Shown here: positions 32,880 through 41,649 of the stretch, in pieces
Layout: every line of letters begins with the position of its first letter
Numbering within the stretch: the first letter of the stretch is position 1
Source: an uncultured Elusimicrobia bacterium
Lineage (GTDB): Bacteria; Elusimicrobiota; Elusimicrobia; Elusimicrobiales; UBA9959
Reading direction: 5' to 3'
Length of the DNA stretch: 49,087 nt
NCBI GenBank assembly: GCA_903889965.1
Contig: CAISZM010000086.1
Span: 1 to 49,087 of the forward strand
Translations under genes and position numbers: made by a program
Notes under the pieces: model-generated
Told to the model about the DNA's origin: nothing
Databases searched by the model: none
Seen by the model: only the letters and a program-made list of their open reading frames with translations

Positions 32880-34331
32880 CTAGGCCAGAGTCAGGGCCTT
32901 GCCGAGGCGGTTCAGGGTTTTTTCCCTGCCCAGGTACTCTATCATGCGGAAGAGCGTTGGGCCGTCGGCGCGGCCGGAAAGCGCCACGCGGACGGGGTGA
33001 AAGACCTGTCCGGCTTTGAAGCCGTTGGCCTTGGCGTAGGCGCGGGTGGCCGCCTCTATGGACGCCTCTTTAAACTCCGGGAGGGCAGCGTAGATCTCCT
33101 TTACCCCTTTAAGTATCCCGGGGGCTTCCGGTTTTTTAAGCGTCTTTTCCACCGCCTCCGGGTCGTAAACCGGGTCTTTGAAGAAGAACTCTATAAGGGC
33201 CGGGATCTCGCTCAGCAGCTTGTATTTTTCCTGCTCAAGGCAGACTATATCCCCGAGCGGCGTTCCGGACGCGGAGGCGTCAAGGCCTGATTCCTTTATA
33301 TAAGGCTCGGCCATATCGAGAAGTTCCGCCTTGGAAAGCATACGTATGTATTCGCCGTTCATCCAGCCGAACTTGACCGTATCGAAGATAGCCGGGCTTT
33401 TCTGGCAGCCCTTCAGGTCGAACTTCTCCTCCAGCTCCCCCCTTTTGAATATCTGCTGGCTGTCCGCGGTGGACCAGCCGAGCAGCGCCAGGTAATTCCT
33501 CATGGTTTCCGGCAGGTAGCCCTGCTTGCGGTACTCCCCCACGGAGGTGGCGCCGTGGCGCTTGGAGAGGCGCGTGCCGTCGGAACCCAGTATCATGGAA
33601 AGGTGGGCGAACTCCGGCAGCTGCCAGCCCAGCGCCTTGTAGAGGCAGATCTGCAGCGGGGTGTTAGAGATGTGGTCGTCGCCGCGGATGATGTGCGTCA
33701 TCTCCATCAGGTGGTCGTCCACCACGCAGGCGAAGTTATAGGTCGGATAGCCGGAAGCCTTGAGCATGATGAAGTCGTAGAGCAGCTTATTTTCGAACTT
33801 CACGTCCTTGTGTATCAGATCGTTCCAGGCCGTCACGCCTTCGTCGGCCATGAGGAAGCGCACCACCGGCTTGCGGCCCTGCGCCTCGAATTCCTTCTTT
33901 TGGGCGTCGGTCAGGTGCCGGCAGCGGCCCTCATACTTCGGGGGGCGTTTCTCGAGCTGCGCTTTTTTGCGCATCTCGTCCAGCTCGGCGGTGCTGCAGT
34001 AGCAGTGGTACGCCTTGCCCTCGCTCACCAGCTGGTCCGCGTATTTTTTATATATGCCCTGCGCCTCGCGCACGCTCTGCACGTAGGGACCGTAAGCCCC
34101 CTTCTCGGTGCCGTCCGGCATGGCGCCCTCGTCCCAGGCCAGGCCCAGCCAGCGCATGCTTTCATAGATGGACTTCACAGACTCGTCCGTGGAGCGCAGT
34201 TCGTCCGTGTCCTCTATGCGGAGGATAAAGGTACCTTTGTATTTTTTGGCGAAAAGGTAATTGAACAGCGCCGTGCGGGCGCCGCCGATATGAAGGTGTC
34301 CGGTGGGTGAAGGTGCGAATCTTACGCGCAT
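32880..34331 (-). CDS. gltX: Glutamyl-tRNA synthetase
   Basis: 483 residues, normal length. MRVRFAPSPTGHLHIGGART contains the HIGH motif; SKRHGATSVGEYRKQGYLPE contains the KMSKS-like site; ILRIEDTDELRS and IRGDDHISNTPLQICLYKAL bind glutamate and ATP. It charges tRNA-Glu (and possibly tRNA-Gln if the cell uses the amidotransferase route). A four-cysteine zinc site is not evident. It follows recN in the direction of transcription with 86 bases between. Confidence 0.97.
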   Translation of the reverse strand: MRVRFAPSPTGHLHIGGARTALFNYLFAKKYKGTFILRIEDTDELRSTDESVKSIYESMRWLGLAWDEGAMPDGTEKGAYGPYVQSVREAQGIYKKYADQLVSEGKAYHCYCSTAELDEMRKKAQLEKRPPKYEGRCRHLTDAQKKEFEAQGRKPVVRFLMADEGVTAWNDLIHKDVKFENKLLYDFIMLKASGYPTYNFACVVDDHLMEMTHIIRGDDHISNTPLQICLYKALGWQLPEFAHLSMILGSDGTRLSKRHGATSVGEYRKQGYLPETMRNYLALLGWSTADSQQIFKRGELEEKFDLKGCQKSPAIFDTVKFGWMNGEYIRMLSKAELLDMAEPYIKESGLDASASGTPLGDIVCLEQEKYKLLSEIPALIEFFFKDPVYDPEAVEKTLKKPEAPGILKGVKEIYAALPEFKEASIEAATRAYAKANGFKAGQVFHPVRVALSGRADGPTLFRMIEYLGREKTLNRLGKALTLA

Positions 34332-34417
34332 AGTTGTTGTCCTCGCAGGTAACCATCGGGCGGAAAGCCCGCCCTATACTACCATGATAGCAAATTGGTT
34401 TTTCGGAGAGGCCCCGG

Positions 34418-36067
34418 CTACGCCACGGCTTCAGCCAGCAGCTCTTTCGCGTGTTTCAGGCCCAGCTCGGTGGACTGCTTCTTTCCCCCCAGCATGCGCG
34501 CTATCTCGCGCTCGCGCCCGGCCCCGTCGAGCAGACGCACGGCGGCGGCGGCGAGTCCGGCCTTCACGCCCTTTTCAACGAAGAAATGCGAGGAACCGAA
34601 AGCCGCCACCTGGGGCAGGTGGGTAATGCAGAAGATCTGTTTATGCGCGGCCAGGCGGGCCAGCTTCTGCCCCACCAGCCTGCCGGTCACGGCGCCGACC
34701 CCGGCGTCGACCTCGTCAAAAACCTGCGAGCCTATGCGGTCGGCGCGGGAAAGGGCGGTTTTCAGCGCCAGCATGATGCGGGCCATTTCACCCCCGGAGG
34801 CGGTGTAGCGCAGCGGCCGCAGCGGGTACCCTGGATTGGCGGTGAAAAGATATTCCACCGAGTCGCCTCCGGAAGAGGTGAGCGCGGCCTCGTCGTAGGC
34901 GGCGTCGACGCTGAATTTAACTTCCTTGAACCCCAGGCCTTCGGCCTCCTTTAGTATCTCCGCCGAAAGCTTTTTAGCGGCCGCGAGCCTGCGCTCGTGC
35001 AGCGCGGAGGCCGCTTTTTCCAGCGTGCGCCTGGCGGAAGCAAGTTTGCGCTCCAGCTCCGAGCGGTCCAGCGTCAGGTCCTCGAGCCCGTTCACCTTCA
35101 GGCGCAGCTCTTCCATCCTGGCGAGTACCGCCGGGATGTCCGCGCCGTATTTTTTCTTCAGGCTCTTCAACTTTTCAAGCCTGGACAGGCAGCGGTCCAC
35201 TTCCCCCGGATCGCAGCGCACGCCCCGCGCGTAGGCGCGCAGCTCGCCGGACAGGTCACGGAGCTCTATGGCCGCAGAGGATAGCCGGGCGGTGAACTGT
35301 TCCCCGGAAGGGTCCAGCGCGGAGAGGGCCTTCAGCTTTTCCAGCGCCTTTTCAGAGCCGCCGGCGGCCTCCTCGATAAGGACATGGGCTTCCCCCGAAA
35401 GCAAAGAAAGCTTCTCCGAATTTTTCAGGCGCGGCCAGAGGGTTTCCAGCTCTTCCTCTTCGCCCTCTTTGAGGTTCGCAGATTCTATCTCCCCCAGCTG
35501 GAAGCGGTACAGGTCCAGGAGCCGGGCCCGCTCGTCCTCTGACATGGAGACCGCGTTCAATGCGTCTTCGAGCGCGCGGGCCGACTGCCAGGCGGAGGAC
35601 ACGGTTGCCGCCTCACGCTCCAGTTTGCCGTAGCGGTCCAGCAGGTCCCGCTGCACCTCGGGTTTCAGCAGGCTCTGGTGCTCGTTCTGGCCGTGAAAAT
35701 CCACGAGGAAACCGCCGGTCTCGGAAAGCTGCGACAGCGTGGCCGGCGCGCCGTTTATGGAGGCGCGGGTGCGGCCTTTGGGGTCGGCCTGGCGGCGTAT
35801 TTTGAACGCTCCTCCCCTTATGGCCCAGCGGCGTACCAGCGCTTCAGGGAGGTTATCCGCGGCGAACTCCCCCTCCACCTCGGCCGAGGCCGAGCCGGGA
35901 CGAAGTATGTCGGAGCCGGAGCGCTCGCCGAGCAGGAAACCCAGGGCGGAGATGATTATGGACTTCCCGGCCCCGGTCTCGCCGGTAAAAATATTCAGGC
36001 CGGCTCCCGGCTCCAGGTCCAGGGCGTCTATCACGGCGAAATTGCGTATGGAAAGTTTCTTCAGCAT
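34418..36067 (-). CDS. recN: DNA repair protein RecN
   Basis: 549 residues, SMC-like. The N-terminal LKKLSIRNFAVIDALDLEPG leads to Walker A FTGETGAGKSIIISALGFLL. Long coiled coils span about 150-360, and the C-terminal half has YTASGGEMARIMLALKTALS (ABC signature) and QVFDEVDAGVGAVTGRLVGQ (Walker B). RecN acts in double-strand break repair. Gene order nadK-recN is common in bacteria and is kept here (42-base gap). Confidence 0.96.
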   Translation of the reverse strand: MLKKLSIRNFAVIDALDLEPGAGLNIFTGETGAGKSIIISALGFLLGERSGSDILRPGSASAEVEGEFAADNLPEALVRRWAIRGGAFKIRRQADPKGRTRASINGAPATLSQLSETGGFLVDFHGQNEHQSLLKPEVQRDLLDRYGKLEREAATVSSAWQSARALEDALNAVSMSEDERARLLDLYRFQLGEIESANLKEGEEEELETLWPRLKNSEKLSLLSGEAHVLIEEAAGGSEKALEKLKALSALDPSGEQFTARLSSAAIELRDLSGELRAYARGVRCDPGEVDRCLSRLEKLKSLKKKYGADIPAVLARMEELRLKVNGLEDLTLDRSELERKLASARRTLEKAASALHERRLAAAKKLSAEILKEAEGLGFKEVKFSVDAAYDEAALTSSGGDSVEYLFTANPGYPLRPLRYTASGGEMARIMLALKTALSRADRIGSQVFDEVDAGVGAVTGRLVGQKLARLAAHKQIFCITHLPQVAAFGSSHFFVEKGVKAGLAAAAVRLLDGAGREREIARMLGGKKQSTELGLKHAKELLAEAVA

Positions 36068-36109
36068 AACTGCGCCGGGGCGCGGCGGCGGAAAAGGGGT
36101 CTCAGCTCT

Positions 36110-36952
36110 TTATCTCTCCCCCCAGCTGAGCTTGCGCCGGAGTATGTCGAAATAGGAAAAGTCCTGCGGGGCCAGCATCTCGAAACCGCGCGGATGTTTG
36201 CGCACGATCACGGCGTCGCCCGCCTCAAGGCTGAAATTTTCCTGCCCGTCTATGGACAGCGCAACGAGGTGCGGCCCCTGGCGCCCGGCGCGGACCGCCA
36301 CCCTGAGCTCCTCCGCGGCGGAAAGGGCTATGGGCCTGTGAGTAAGGGTGTGCGGGCAGATAGGCGAAAGCAGGAACACCTCGAGGTCCGGCATCACGAT
36401 GGGGCCCGAGGCCGCCAGGCTGTAGGCCGTGGAACCGCTGGGCGTTGAAATTATCAGCCCGTCACCGAAATAATCCGACAGGAAGTCCCGCCCGTAAGAG
36501 GCGCGCAGGGAGAAAGCGCGCGGTCCCTGGCTGCGTATCACGCAGTCGTTCAGGGCCGGGAGCGGGCCGAAAACGGTGCGGCCGCGGCGCTCCACGCTGA
36601 CCGACAGCATGCTGCGCCTGAATTTTTTGAATCCTCCGGACAGGAACACATCCACTTTCTTAAGGAATTCTTTCTGTTCGACGCCGCTGAGGAAGCCCAG
36701 CCCTCCGGCGTTGATGCCGAGCACCGGGATGGCGCGCGCGGCCACGTGGCGGGCGGCGTAAAGCACCGTGCCGTCCCCGCCCACGGCCACCGCGGCGTCG
36801 GCGGTCTTAAAATCGCAATAGGCGTCGTTGACGCAGATCCGGCTGACCCTGGCTCCGGAGGCGCGCAAACGGCGCTCTATCGCCTCCGAGTAAGCCAGGG
36901 CCTTGCGCCTTTTGGAATTGTAAAAAAGGACTACGCTTTTTATCCTTTTCAT
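36110..36952 (-). CDS. nadK: NAD kinase
   Basis: 280 residues from the ATG at 36952; the longer frame to 37018 would overlap comEC and adds an Arg-rich run unlike the family. It phosphorylates NAD to NADP. The GGDGT motif is in AVAVGGDGTVLYAAR, the NE/D-type loop NAGGLGFLS follows, and GDGLIISTPSGSTAYSLAAS is the second conserved block. Located between comEC and recN. Confidence 0.93.
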   Translation of the reverse strand: MKRIKSVVLFYNSKRRKALAYSEAIERRLRASGARVSRICVNDAYCDFKTADAAVAVGGDGTVLYAARHVAARAIPVLGINAGGLGFLSGVEQKEFLKKVDVFLSGGFKKFRRSMLSVSVERRGRTVFGPLPALNDCVIRSQGPRAFSLRASYGRDFLSDYFGDGLIISTPSGSTAYSLAASGPIVMPDLEVFLLSPICPHTLTHRPIALSAAEELRVAVRAGRQGPHLVALSIDGQENFSLEAGDAVIVRKHPRGFEMLAPQDFSYFDILRRKLSWGER

Positions 36953-36989
36953 AGGAACATGATACAAATTTTGCGGGCCTGGGGCGCGC

Positions 36990-38930
36990 TCACCGCGCCG
37001 GCGCCGGCTCGAACTCAAAGACCGTCACTTTGCCCTTTTGGGCCTCGGCAAAAGAGGGAACGGGCCCGGAAGAAAGCCGGACCGCGTATTTCCCCTCCCT
37101 TTCCACGCTCAGGCCGTATATATTCCAACTGAGCAGGTCGTTCCTGCCCGTATACCCCTCCGCTGTCCCGTCCCAGCCGGCGGTTATGCCCGGATCAGCG
37201 GCCTCCCCTGCCCACACGCTGCGCACCGCGGCGCCGTTCTTTTCGAGGTTCCCCAGCACTGAACTCAGGGCGGGCGGGCGCGGGCCATAGGGAACGAAAA
37301 TTTTCCCGATCTTCACCCTGCCCGCTAATTCCTCCAGCCCGCTGAAATTCTTTTTTTCGAGCGAGGTCAGCATTACGCCTTCTAAACCGGCGCCGCCTGC
37401 CGCAAATACGGCGTCGGCCAGTTTTTTCCCGCCGGGGCCCGGGTTGACCATAAACAGCCCCTCACCGGGAACTTCCAGCAGTACGCAGCCGGCTCCGGAG
37501 CCGCCGAACAGGAGCGCGCGGCATTTTCCCGTCTGGGCCGCCGCGATGCTCCATTGCCCGAAAACCATAATAATTATTCCCGCCGCTGACGCCAGGTAGA
37601 GGCGCCAGTTCTTAAATCCAAAAAGCGGCGCGTGCAGCAGGACAAAAGCGAGAATAAAAAAACCGGCCGCGCCGGGAACAGAAGGCGCAGGCACATACAC
37701 GGAAGAGTACGGCAGCGCGGCGAAGAACCTTACCGTCCCGATAAAGACCTTCATGAACAGGCCGGCGAAAAAAAGCAACGGTCTGAAGACAAAACCGACT
37801 TTAGCGAAAATGGCCAGCAGGAAGCCCATAGCCATCGCTACCCCGGAACCCGGCACCAGCAGCATGTTCGAGAACAGCGACACCAGCGAGATCTTGTGGA
37901 AATAGAACGCGAAGAGCGGGTAAAGGCCTATCTGGGCGAAAAAACTCATCAGGAAAAGCGAGGCCATGGTCCCCGTCAGGCCGCCGACCTTGAAATACCG
38001 CCCCCAGAGCGCCATACCGACCACGATGCCGTACACGGCGAGGAAAGACATCTGGAACCCGGCGTCAAAAAGGGCCCGCGGCGATATGACAAGTATCACG
38101 AGCGCCGCCAGGGTGAGCGCGTGGAAGGCCCCGGCCTCCCTTCGGAGGAGGAAGGCGCCGAGACCGGCGGAAAACATAAGGTAGGCCCTCACCAGCGGCG
38201 CGTCCAGCCCAGACGCTAAAACATAGAACCCCGCCAGCGCCAGCGCCGCCAGGCCCGAATACCTGCGCCTGAGGCCCAGGCGCGAGCAGAAGAAATAAAC
38301 GACCGCGACTACGAACCCCACGTTGGAGCCCGAAGCCACCAGCAGGTGCATGGCGCCGGAATTCTGGAAAGCCGCCTTAAGGTCCGGCGGCACGCTTTTC
38401 TTTTCACCCAGTACCACACCGCCCAGCACCGAGGCGGCCTCGGTGCTGAGGTTGGCCTCAAAAGTTTCAAGCGCGTTCTCCCTGAAAGCCCTGGCCAGGC
38501 GGAGAACCGGGCCCGCCGGTTTTTCCACCTTTATTTCCCTGGCCCGCGCCTCCGCACCTATCCCCCGCTGGGCCAGGTAATCCGCCCAGTCAAGGCTGCC
38601 GGGCGCGGCAGCGCCCGGCGGGGTTGCGAGGTCGGCCATGAATGATATTCTGTCCCCATAGGAAAACCCGGACTTTTCCGGGGAATAAACCATGAGGCTG
38701 GTACGGAAAGGCTGCCCGTAAAGTTCGGACGTTTCTACAGTGTAGCGGCGGCCGCCTGGCCGCCCGGCCGGATATTCGGCCACGCGCCCCTCCACAATAA
38801 CCCCGGAGCGCGGCAGGGTGAAGGGCAGGTTATAGGAAGGCTTCAGGAAAAAACCCTTAAAAATAAAGATCCCCGCCGCATAGAACAAAAGCAGCAGGAA
38901 CAGAGGCCGGCGATAATAGGAAAAAAGCAT
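36990..38930 (-). CDS. comEC: ComEC/Rec2-family DNA-uptake channel with a degenerate beta-lactamase-like domain
   Basis: 646 residues. Order: N-terminal helices and an OB-like region (VIVEGRVAEYPAGRPGGRRY), the competence domain with NSGAMHLLVASGSNVGFVVA and about ten membrane helices, then a C-terminal domain of about 200 residues. In complete ComEC proteins that last part is a metallo-beta-lactamase nuclease with HxHxDH; here the matching place reads VMLTSLEKKNFSGLEEL, with no histidines, so it is probably catalytically dead. The channel moves single-stranded DNA across the inner membrane. With pilB, pilT and pilC in the same window, natural transformation is possible. Membrane channel call firm. 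Confidence 0.9.
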   Translation of the reverse strand: MLFSYYRRPLFLLLLFYAAGIFIFKGFFLKPSYNLPFTLPRSGVIVEGRVAEYPAGRPGGRRYTVETSELYGQPFRTSLMVYSPEKSGFSYGDRISFMADLATPPGAAAPGSLDWADYLAQRGIGAEARAREIKVEKPAGPVLRLARAFRENALETFEANLSTEAASVLGGVVLGEKKSVPPDLKAAFQNSGAMHLLVASGSNVGFVVAVVYFFCSRLGLRRRYSGLAALALAGFYVLASGLDAPLVRAYLMFSAGLGAFLLRREAGAFHALTLAALVILVISPRALFDAGFQMSFLAVYGIVVGMALWGRYFKVGGLTGTMASLFLMSFFAQIGLYPLFAFYFHKISLVSLFSNMLLVPGSGVAMAMGFLLAIFAKVGFVFRPLLFFAGLFMKVFIGTVRFFAALPYSSVYVPAPSVPGAAGFFILAFVLLHAPLFGFKNWRLYLASAAGIIIMVFGQWSIAAAQTGKCRALLFGGSGAGCVLLEVPGEGLFMVNPGPGGKKLADAVFAAGGAGLEGVMLTSLEKKNFSGLEELAGRVKIGKIFVPYGPRPPALSSVLGNLEKNGAAVRSVWAGEAADPGITAGWDGTAEGYTGRNDLLSWNIYGLSVEREGKYAVRLSSGPVPSFAEAQKGKVTVFEFEPAPAR

Positions 38931-38993
38931 ATAAAAGCCCTTCCGGGATTAGCGCTAGGCCGGGCCAATCATGGGATTGCCTTACGCCGCTTA

Positions 38994-39100
38994 GGAAACG
39001 CTACAGTGTGTCGCTTCGCTGCAAGCATAGTGTCGTAATCAATACGTCCACGCTCCGAAGCATACCTTTGATAGCCCAGTCGAGTCCCCGGAGTCCACGC
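38994..39100. repeat. Inverted, split relatives of the copy 1 insertion
   Basis: Bases 38994-39009 are the exact reverse complement of a 16-base piece of copy 1 (ACACTGTAGCGTTTCC), and about 39086-39100 nearly matches the reverse complement of its neighbouring piece. The two pieces are adjacent in copy 1 but about 75 bases apart here. GTCCACGCTCC also occurs twice, near 39046 and 39093. Confidence 0.5.
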
Positions 39101-39134
39101 TCCCGTGGTTTCCACGCAAAACAGCATGACAATC

Positions 39135-39258
39135 AGGAGGGTGGGGTGGTATTCTGAGCGCCCGTTGCGGAAAGGGGCCCCGCCATCAAAGTTTGGCGGG
39201 GGAAACCGACGCAAGGGTTTCCTCTTCCCGGGCGAGCAGGGTACCACCCCACCCTCCT
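39135..39258. repeat. Structured intergenic repeat, copy 2
   Basis: The arms 39135-39156 and 39237-39258 form a 22-bp helix with two U-G pairs. The internal core is nearly identical to copy 1 (24371-24504) but lacks its 23-base insertion. Within the core hairpin the base pair next to TCAAAGT is A-T here and G-C in copy 1, a compensatory change. Confidence 0.78.
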
Positions 39259-39282
39259 CAAGGTGTGCCCGACCAAGCCCCG

Positions 39283-39876
39283 CTAAATATTAACCCGGCC
39301 CTTCAGCGCGTAGCCGAGCGTGACCTCGTCCATATAGTCTATGTCGCCGCCCAGCGGCACCCCGTAAGCGATACGGGTCATTTTACCCACATACGGCTTG
39401 AGCAGCCGTATCAGGTACATTGCCGTGGCCTCGCCGTCCGCGTCAGGGTTGGTGGCTATTATAAGCTCTTTCACGGCGCCTTCCGAGGCCCGGACGCGCT
39501 CCAGCAGTTCCTTCAGTTTTATGTGCTCGGGCGTGACCCCGGCCGAGGGAGAAACGGCTCCGTGCAGCACGTGGTAAACTCCCGAAAAACTTTTGGCTTT
39601 TTCTATCGCGGCGAGGTCCTGCGGGCGCTCCACCACGCAAATAACGCCCCGGTCACGCGAATGGTCGGCGCAGACCGCGCAAAGTTCCCCCTCCGCGTAG
39701 TTATAACATTCGCTGCAGTAATGCACTGAAGATTTTACGGCGCGCAGCGCCTCCACCAGGGCTTCGACCTCGGGTCCGGAGGCGCGCACCACATAAAGGG
39801 CGAACCTCTCGGCCTGTTTCGGGCCTACGCCGGGCAATTTCCGGAACTGCGCTATTATTTTTTCAAGTGCTTTCAC
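39283..39876 (-). CDS. recR: Recombination protein RecR
   Basis: 197 residues from a GTG that overlaps the dnaX stop (GTGA). LEKIIAQFRKLPGVGPKQAE is the helix-hairpin-helix, CSECYNYAEGELCAVC the four-cysteine zinc site, and ELIIATNPDADGEATAMYLI the Toprim domain. It acts with RecO and RecF to load RecA at gaps. The dnaX-recR order is widespread and fits. Confidence 0.97.
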   Translation of the reverse strand: MKALEKIIAQFRKLPGVGPKQAERFALYVVRASGPEVEALVEALRAVKSSVHYCSECYNYAEGELCAVCADHSRDRGVICVVERPQDLAAIEKAKSFSGVYHVLHGAVSPSAGVTPEHIKLKELLERVRASEGAVKELIIATNPDADGEATAMYLIRLLKPYVGKMTRIAYGVPLGGDIDYMDEVTLGYALKGRVNI

Positions 39877-41549
39877 TGTTTTATCTTGTTCACGCGGGTG
39901 ATGCGGCCATGAAAGACCTTGGCAAGGTGCTTGAGTTCCGGTTCGGTTTCCACGGCCACTTGTCTCGCCGCTGGCTCCCGGCCCTGCGGAGGAACCTCAA
40001 GGGCGGCTTCGGCTTCCAGCACGGCTTCTTCTTCAGCCTCCGCGCCGGGGATTTCGCCGGTCTCGATCGGCATGGCGGCCGCTGCAGCGGCCGCCGGGAC
40101 CTGCGAACATTCGGGACTCAGCGATATCTTCTTTCCGGCGCAGCGCTCGAGCATTTCTTCCAGTTCCGGCCTGGACTTTTCCAGCATATTGGTCTCGAAT
40201 TGATTGGCGCTCACCAGGCGCCACCTGGCATCCCCGGAAAAAACCAGCCTTACGGAAAGCATGATATTGTAGAGAGCGGGTTTTTTTGACATTACCTGCC
40301 CCAGCAGCTTCTTCCAGGCTTCGGCGGGAGCTGGGCCGGGGGCCGTGACCGGAGCGGCGGCGGGCGGCCGGGGGGCCGCGGCTGTATCGTCATTTTTTTG
40401 GGGGACAGCTGGGACGGGAGCGGCCTGTGTCCCGCCCGCAAGGCGGGATTCCGCGCCCTCCAGACGGCGCACAAGGCCTTCGAGGTCCTGCGGCGTCTCC
40501 ATAAGGGTGAAAAGGGCTATTTCCGCCGCTATATGCAGGGAATCCGAGAACTTAACCTCTTCTATGATGACGTTTATCTTCCTGGAGAGCCGGGCCAGCG
40601 TCCCGGCCGGCGTATCTTTGGGGAGGCCCTTTATGGGAGAGGCGGACGAGAAACCCTGCGCGCACAGGAAAGCCTCCGCGAAATTATTGCGCAGCTCGCG
40701 AAGCGCGGTCAGGGGATCGTGCCCCTCGGCGTTAAGGTTGTCGAAGGCCGCGTGCAAAGCCGCCGCGTCGAGGTTCACCAGGGCCAGCGCCATGGAATTC
40801 ACCACCTCGAAACCCGGGTGGCCGAGCAGCTCGTTCAAAACATCGGTCTTAACCTCCCCTCGCCCGAAAGAGGCCGCGCGGTCCAGCAGCGTCAGGGCGT
40901 CGCGCATGGACCCCCCGGCCGAGCGGGCGATGCACTTCAGCGCTTCAGGATCGGTCTTGATCTTCTCGGCAGCAGTGACTTCCTTGAGCCGGGTCTCTAT
41001 GCCGGCTTCCGAAATGGGACGGAAACGGAAACACTGCGAGCGGGAAAGTATTGTAAGCGGGACCTTCTGCTGCTCGGTCGTGGCCATTATAAAGACCACA
41101 TGCGCCGGAGGTTCTTCAACGGTTTTAAGCAGCGCGTTGAAGGCCTTGTCGGACAGCATGTGCACTTCGTCGAGGATGTAGACCTTGTACTTGTCGCGCG
41201 ACGGAGAGAACTCCACGTTCTCGATGATCACGTCGCGCACGTTCTCCACCTTGGTATTGGAGGCGGCGTCTATCTCTATGACGTCGAGCGACTTGGACTC
41301 CGCTATCTCCACGCAGGAGGGGCACACGCCGCAGGGCACTCCGTCCTTGGGGTGGTGGCAGTTCAGGGTTTTAGCCAGTATCCTCGCCACGGTGGTCTTG
41401 CCGCAGCCGCGCGGGCCGTAGAAAACGTAGGAATTAGCTATGCGGCCGAGTTTTACGGCGTTCTGGAGCGTCTGCTTTATGGTCTCCTGACCCATCACCT
41501 CATTCAGGTTTCCGGGACGATATTTAGAAGCTATGTTTTCGTAGGGCAT
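39873..41549 (-). CDS. dnaX: DNA polymerase III gamma/tau subunit
   Basis: 558 residues from the ATG at 41549, giving the standard start PYENIASKYRPGNLNEVMGQ; a GTG farther out at 41606 lies in a terminator-like hairpin. It is the clamp-loader ATPase. Walker A is YGPRGCGKTTVARILAKTLN, the zinc cysteines are in CHHPKDGVPCGVCPSC, and KVYILDEVHMLSDKAFNALL carries the Walker B. RSAGGSMRDALTLLDRAASF is the sensor 2 region. The C-terminal part (about 370-480) is proline/alanine-rich linker, then a tau-like tail of about 100 residues. Whether a shorter gamma form is made is not visible. Confidence 0.97.
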   Translation of the reverse strand: MPYENIASKYRPGNLNEVMGQETIKQTLQNAVKLGRIANSYVFYGPRGCGKTTVARILAKTLNCHHPKDGVPCGVCPSCVEIAESKSLDVIEIDAASNTKVENVRDVIIENVEFSPSRDKYKVYILDEVHMLSDKAFNALLKTVEEPPAHVVFIMATTEQQKVPLTILSRSQCFRFRPISEAGIETRLKEVTAAEKIKTDPEALKCIARSAGGSMRDALTLLDRAASFGRGEVKTDVLNELLGHPGFEVVNSMALALVNLDAAALHAAFDNLNAEGHDPLTALRELRNNFAEAFLCAQGFSSASPIKGLPKDTPAGTLARLSRKINVIIEEVKFSDSLHIAAEIALFTLMETPQDLEGLVRRLEGAESRLAGGTQAAPVPAVPQKNDDTAAAPRPPAAAPVTAPGPAPAEAWKKLLGQVMSKKPALYNIMLSVRLVFSGDARWRLVSANQFETNMLEKSRPELEEMLERCAGKKISLSPECSQVPAAAAAAAMPIETGEIPGAEAEEEAVLEAEAALEVPPQGREPAARQVAVETEPELKHLAKVFHGRITRVNKIKQ

Positions 41550-41604
41550 AATTGAATGGAAACCTTGAACCAGCACACCGCTGCCGACCGCGGGTAAGCC
41601 TGCC

Positions 41605-41631
41605 ACCCGGAGGACTGAACGTCCTCCGGGT
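41605..41631 (-). terminator. Hairpin terminator of the outer-membrane protein gene
   Basis: A perfect 11-bp stem (41605-41615 with 41621-41631, 5-base loop) lies between the barrel protein's stop and dnaX. There is no U-tract, so it may only be a strong RNA hairpin. Confidence 0.5.
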
Positions 41632-41649
41632 CGGCCGTCCCGGCCGGGA

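Larger units (their letters stand above)
38931..39282. other. 352-base gap between recR and comEC
   Basis: It contains repeat copy 2 (39135-39258) and inverted fragments of sequence found in copy 1 (38994-39009 and about 39086-39100). An open frame across the region (38969-39247, minus) is mainly the repeat read as protein and is not accepted. Confidence 0.5.

Noticed and set aside
38969-39247. 92-residue minus-strand open frame between recR and comEC
   Set aside because: About half of it is the structured repeat read as protein and no ribosome site is present.
41550-41606. N-terminal extension of DnaX to a GTG at 41606
   Set aside because: The extension is not DnaX-like and its start codon overlaps a terminator-like hairpin.
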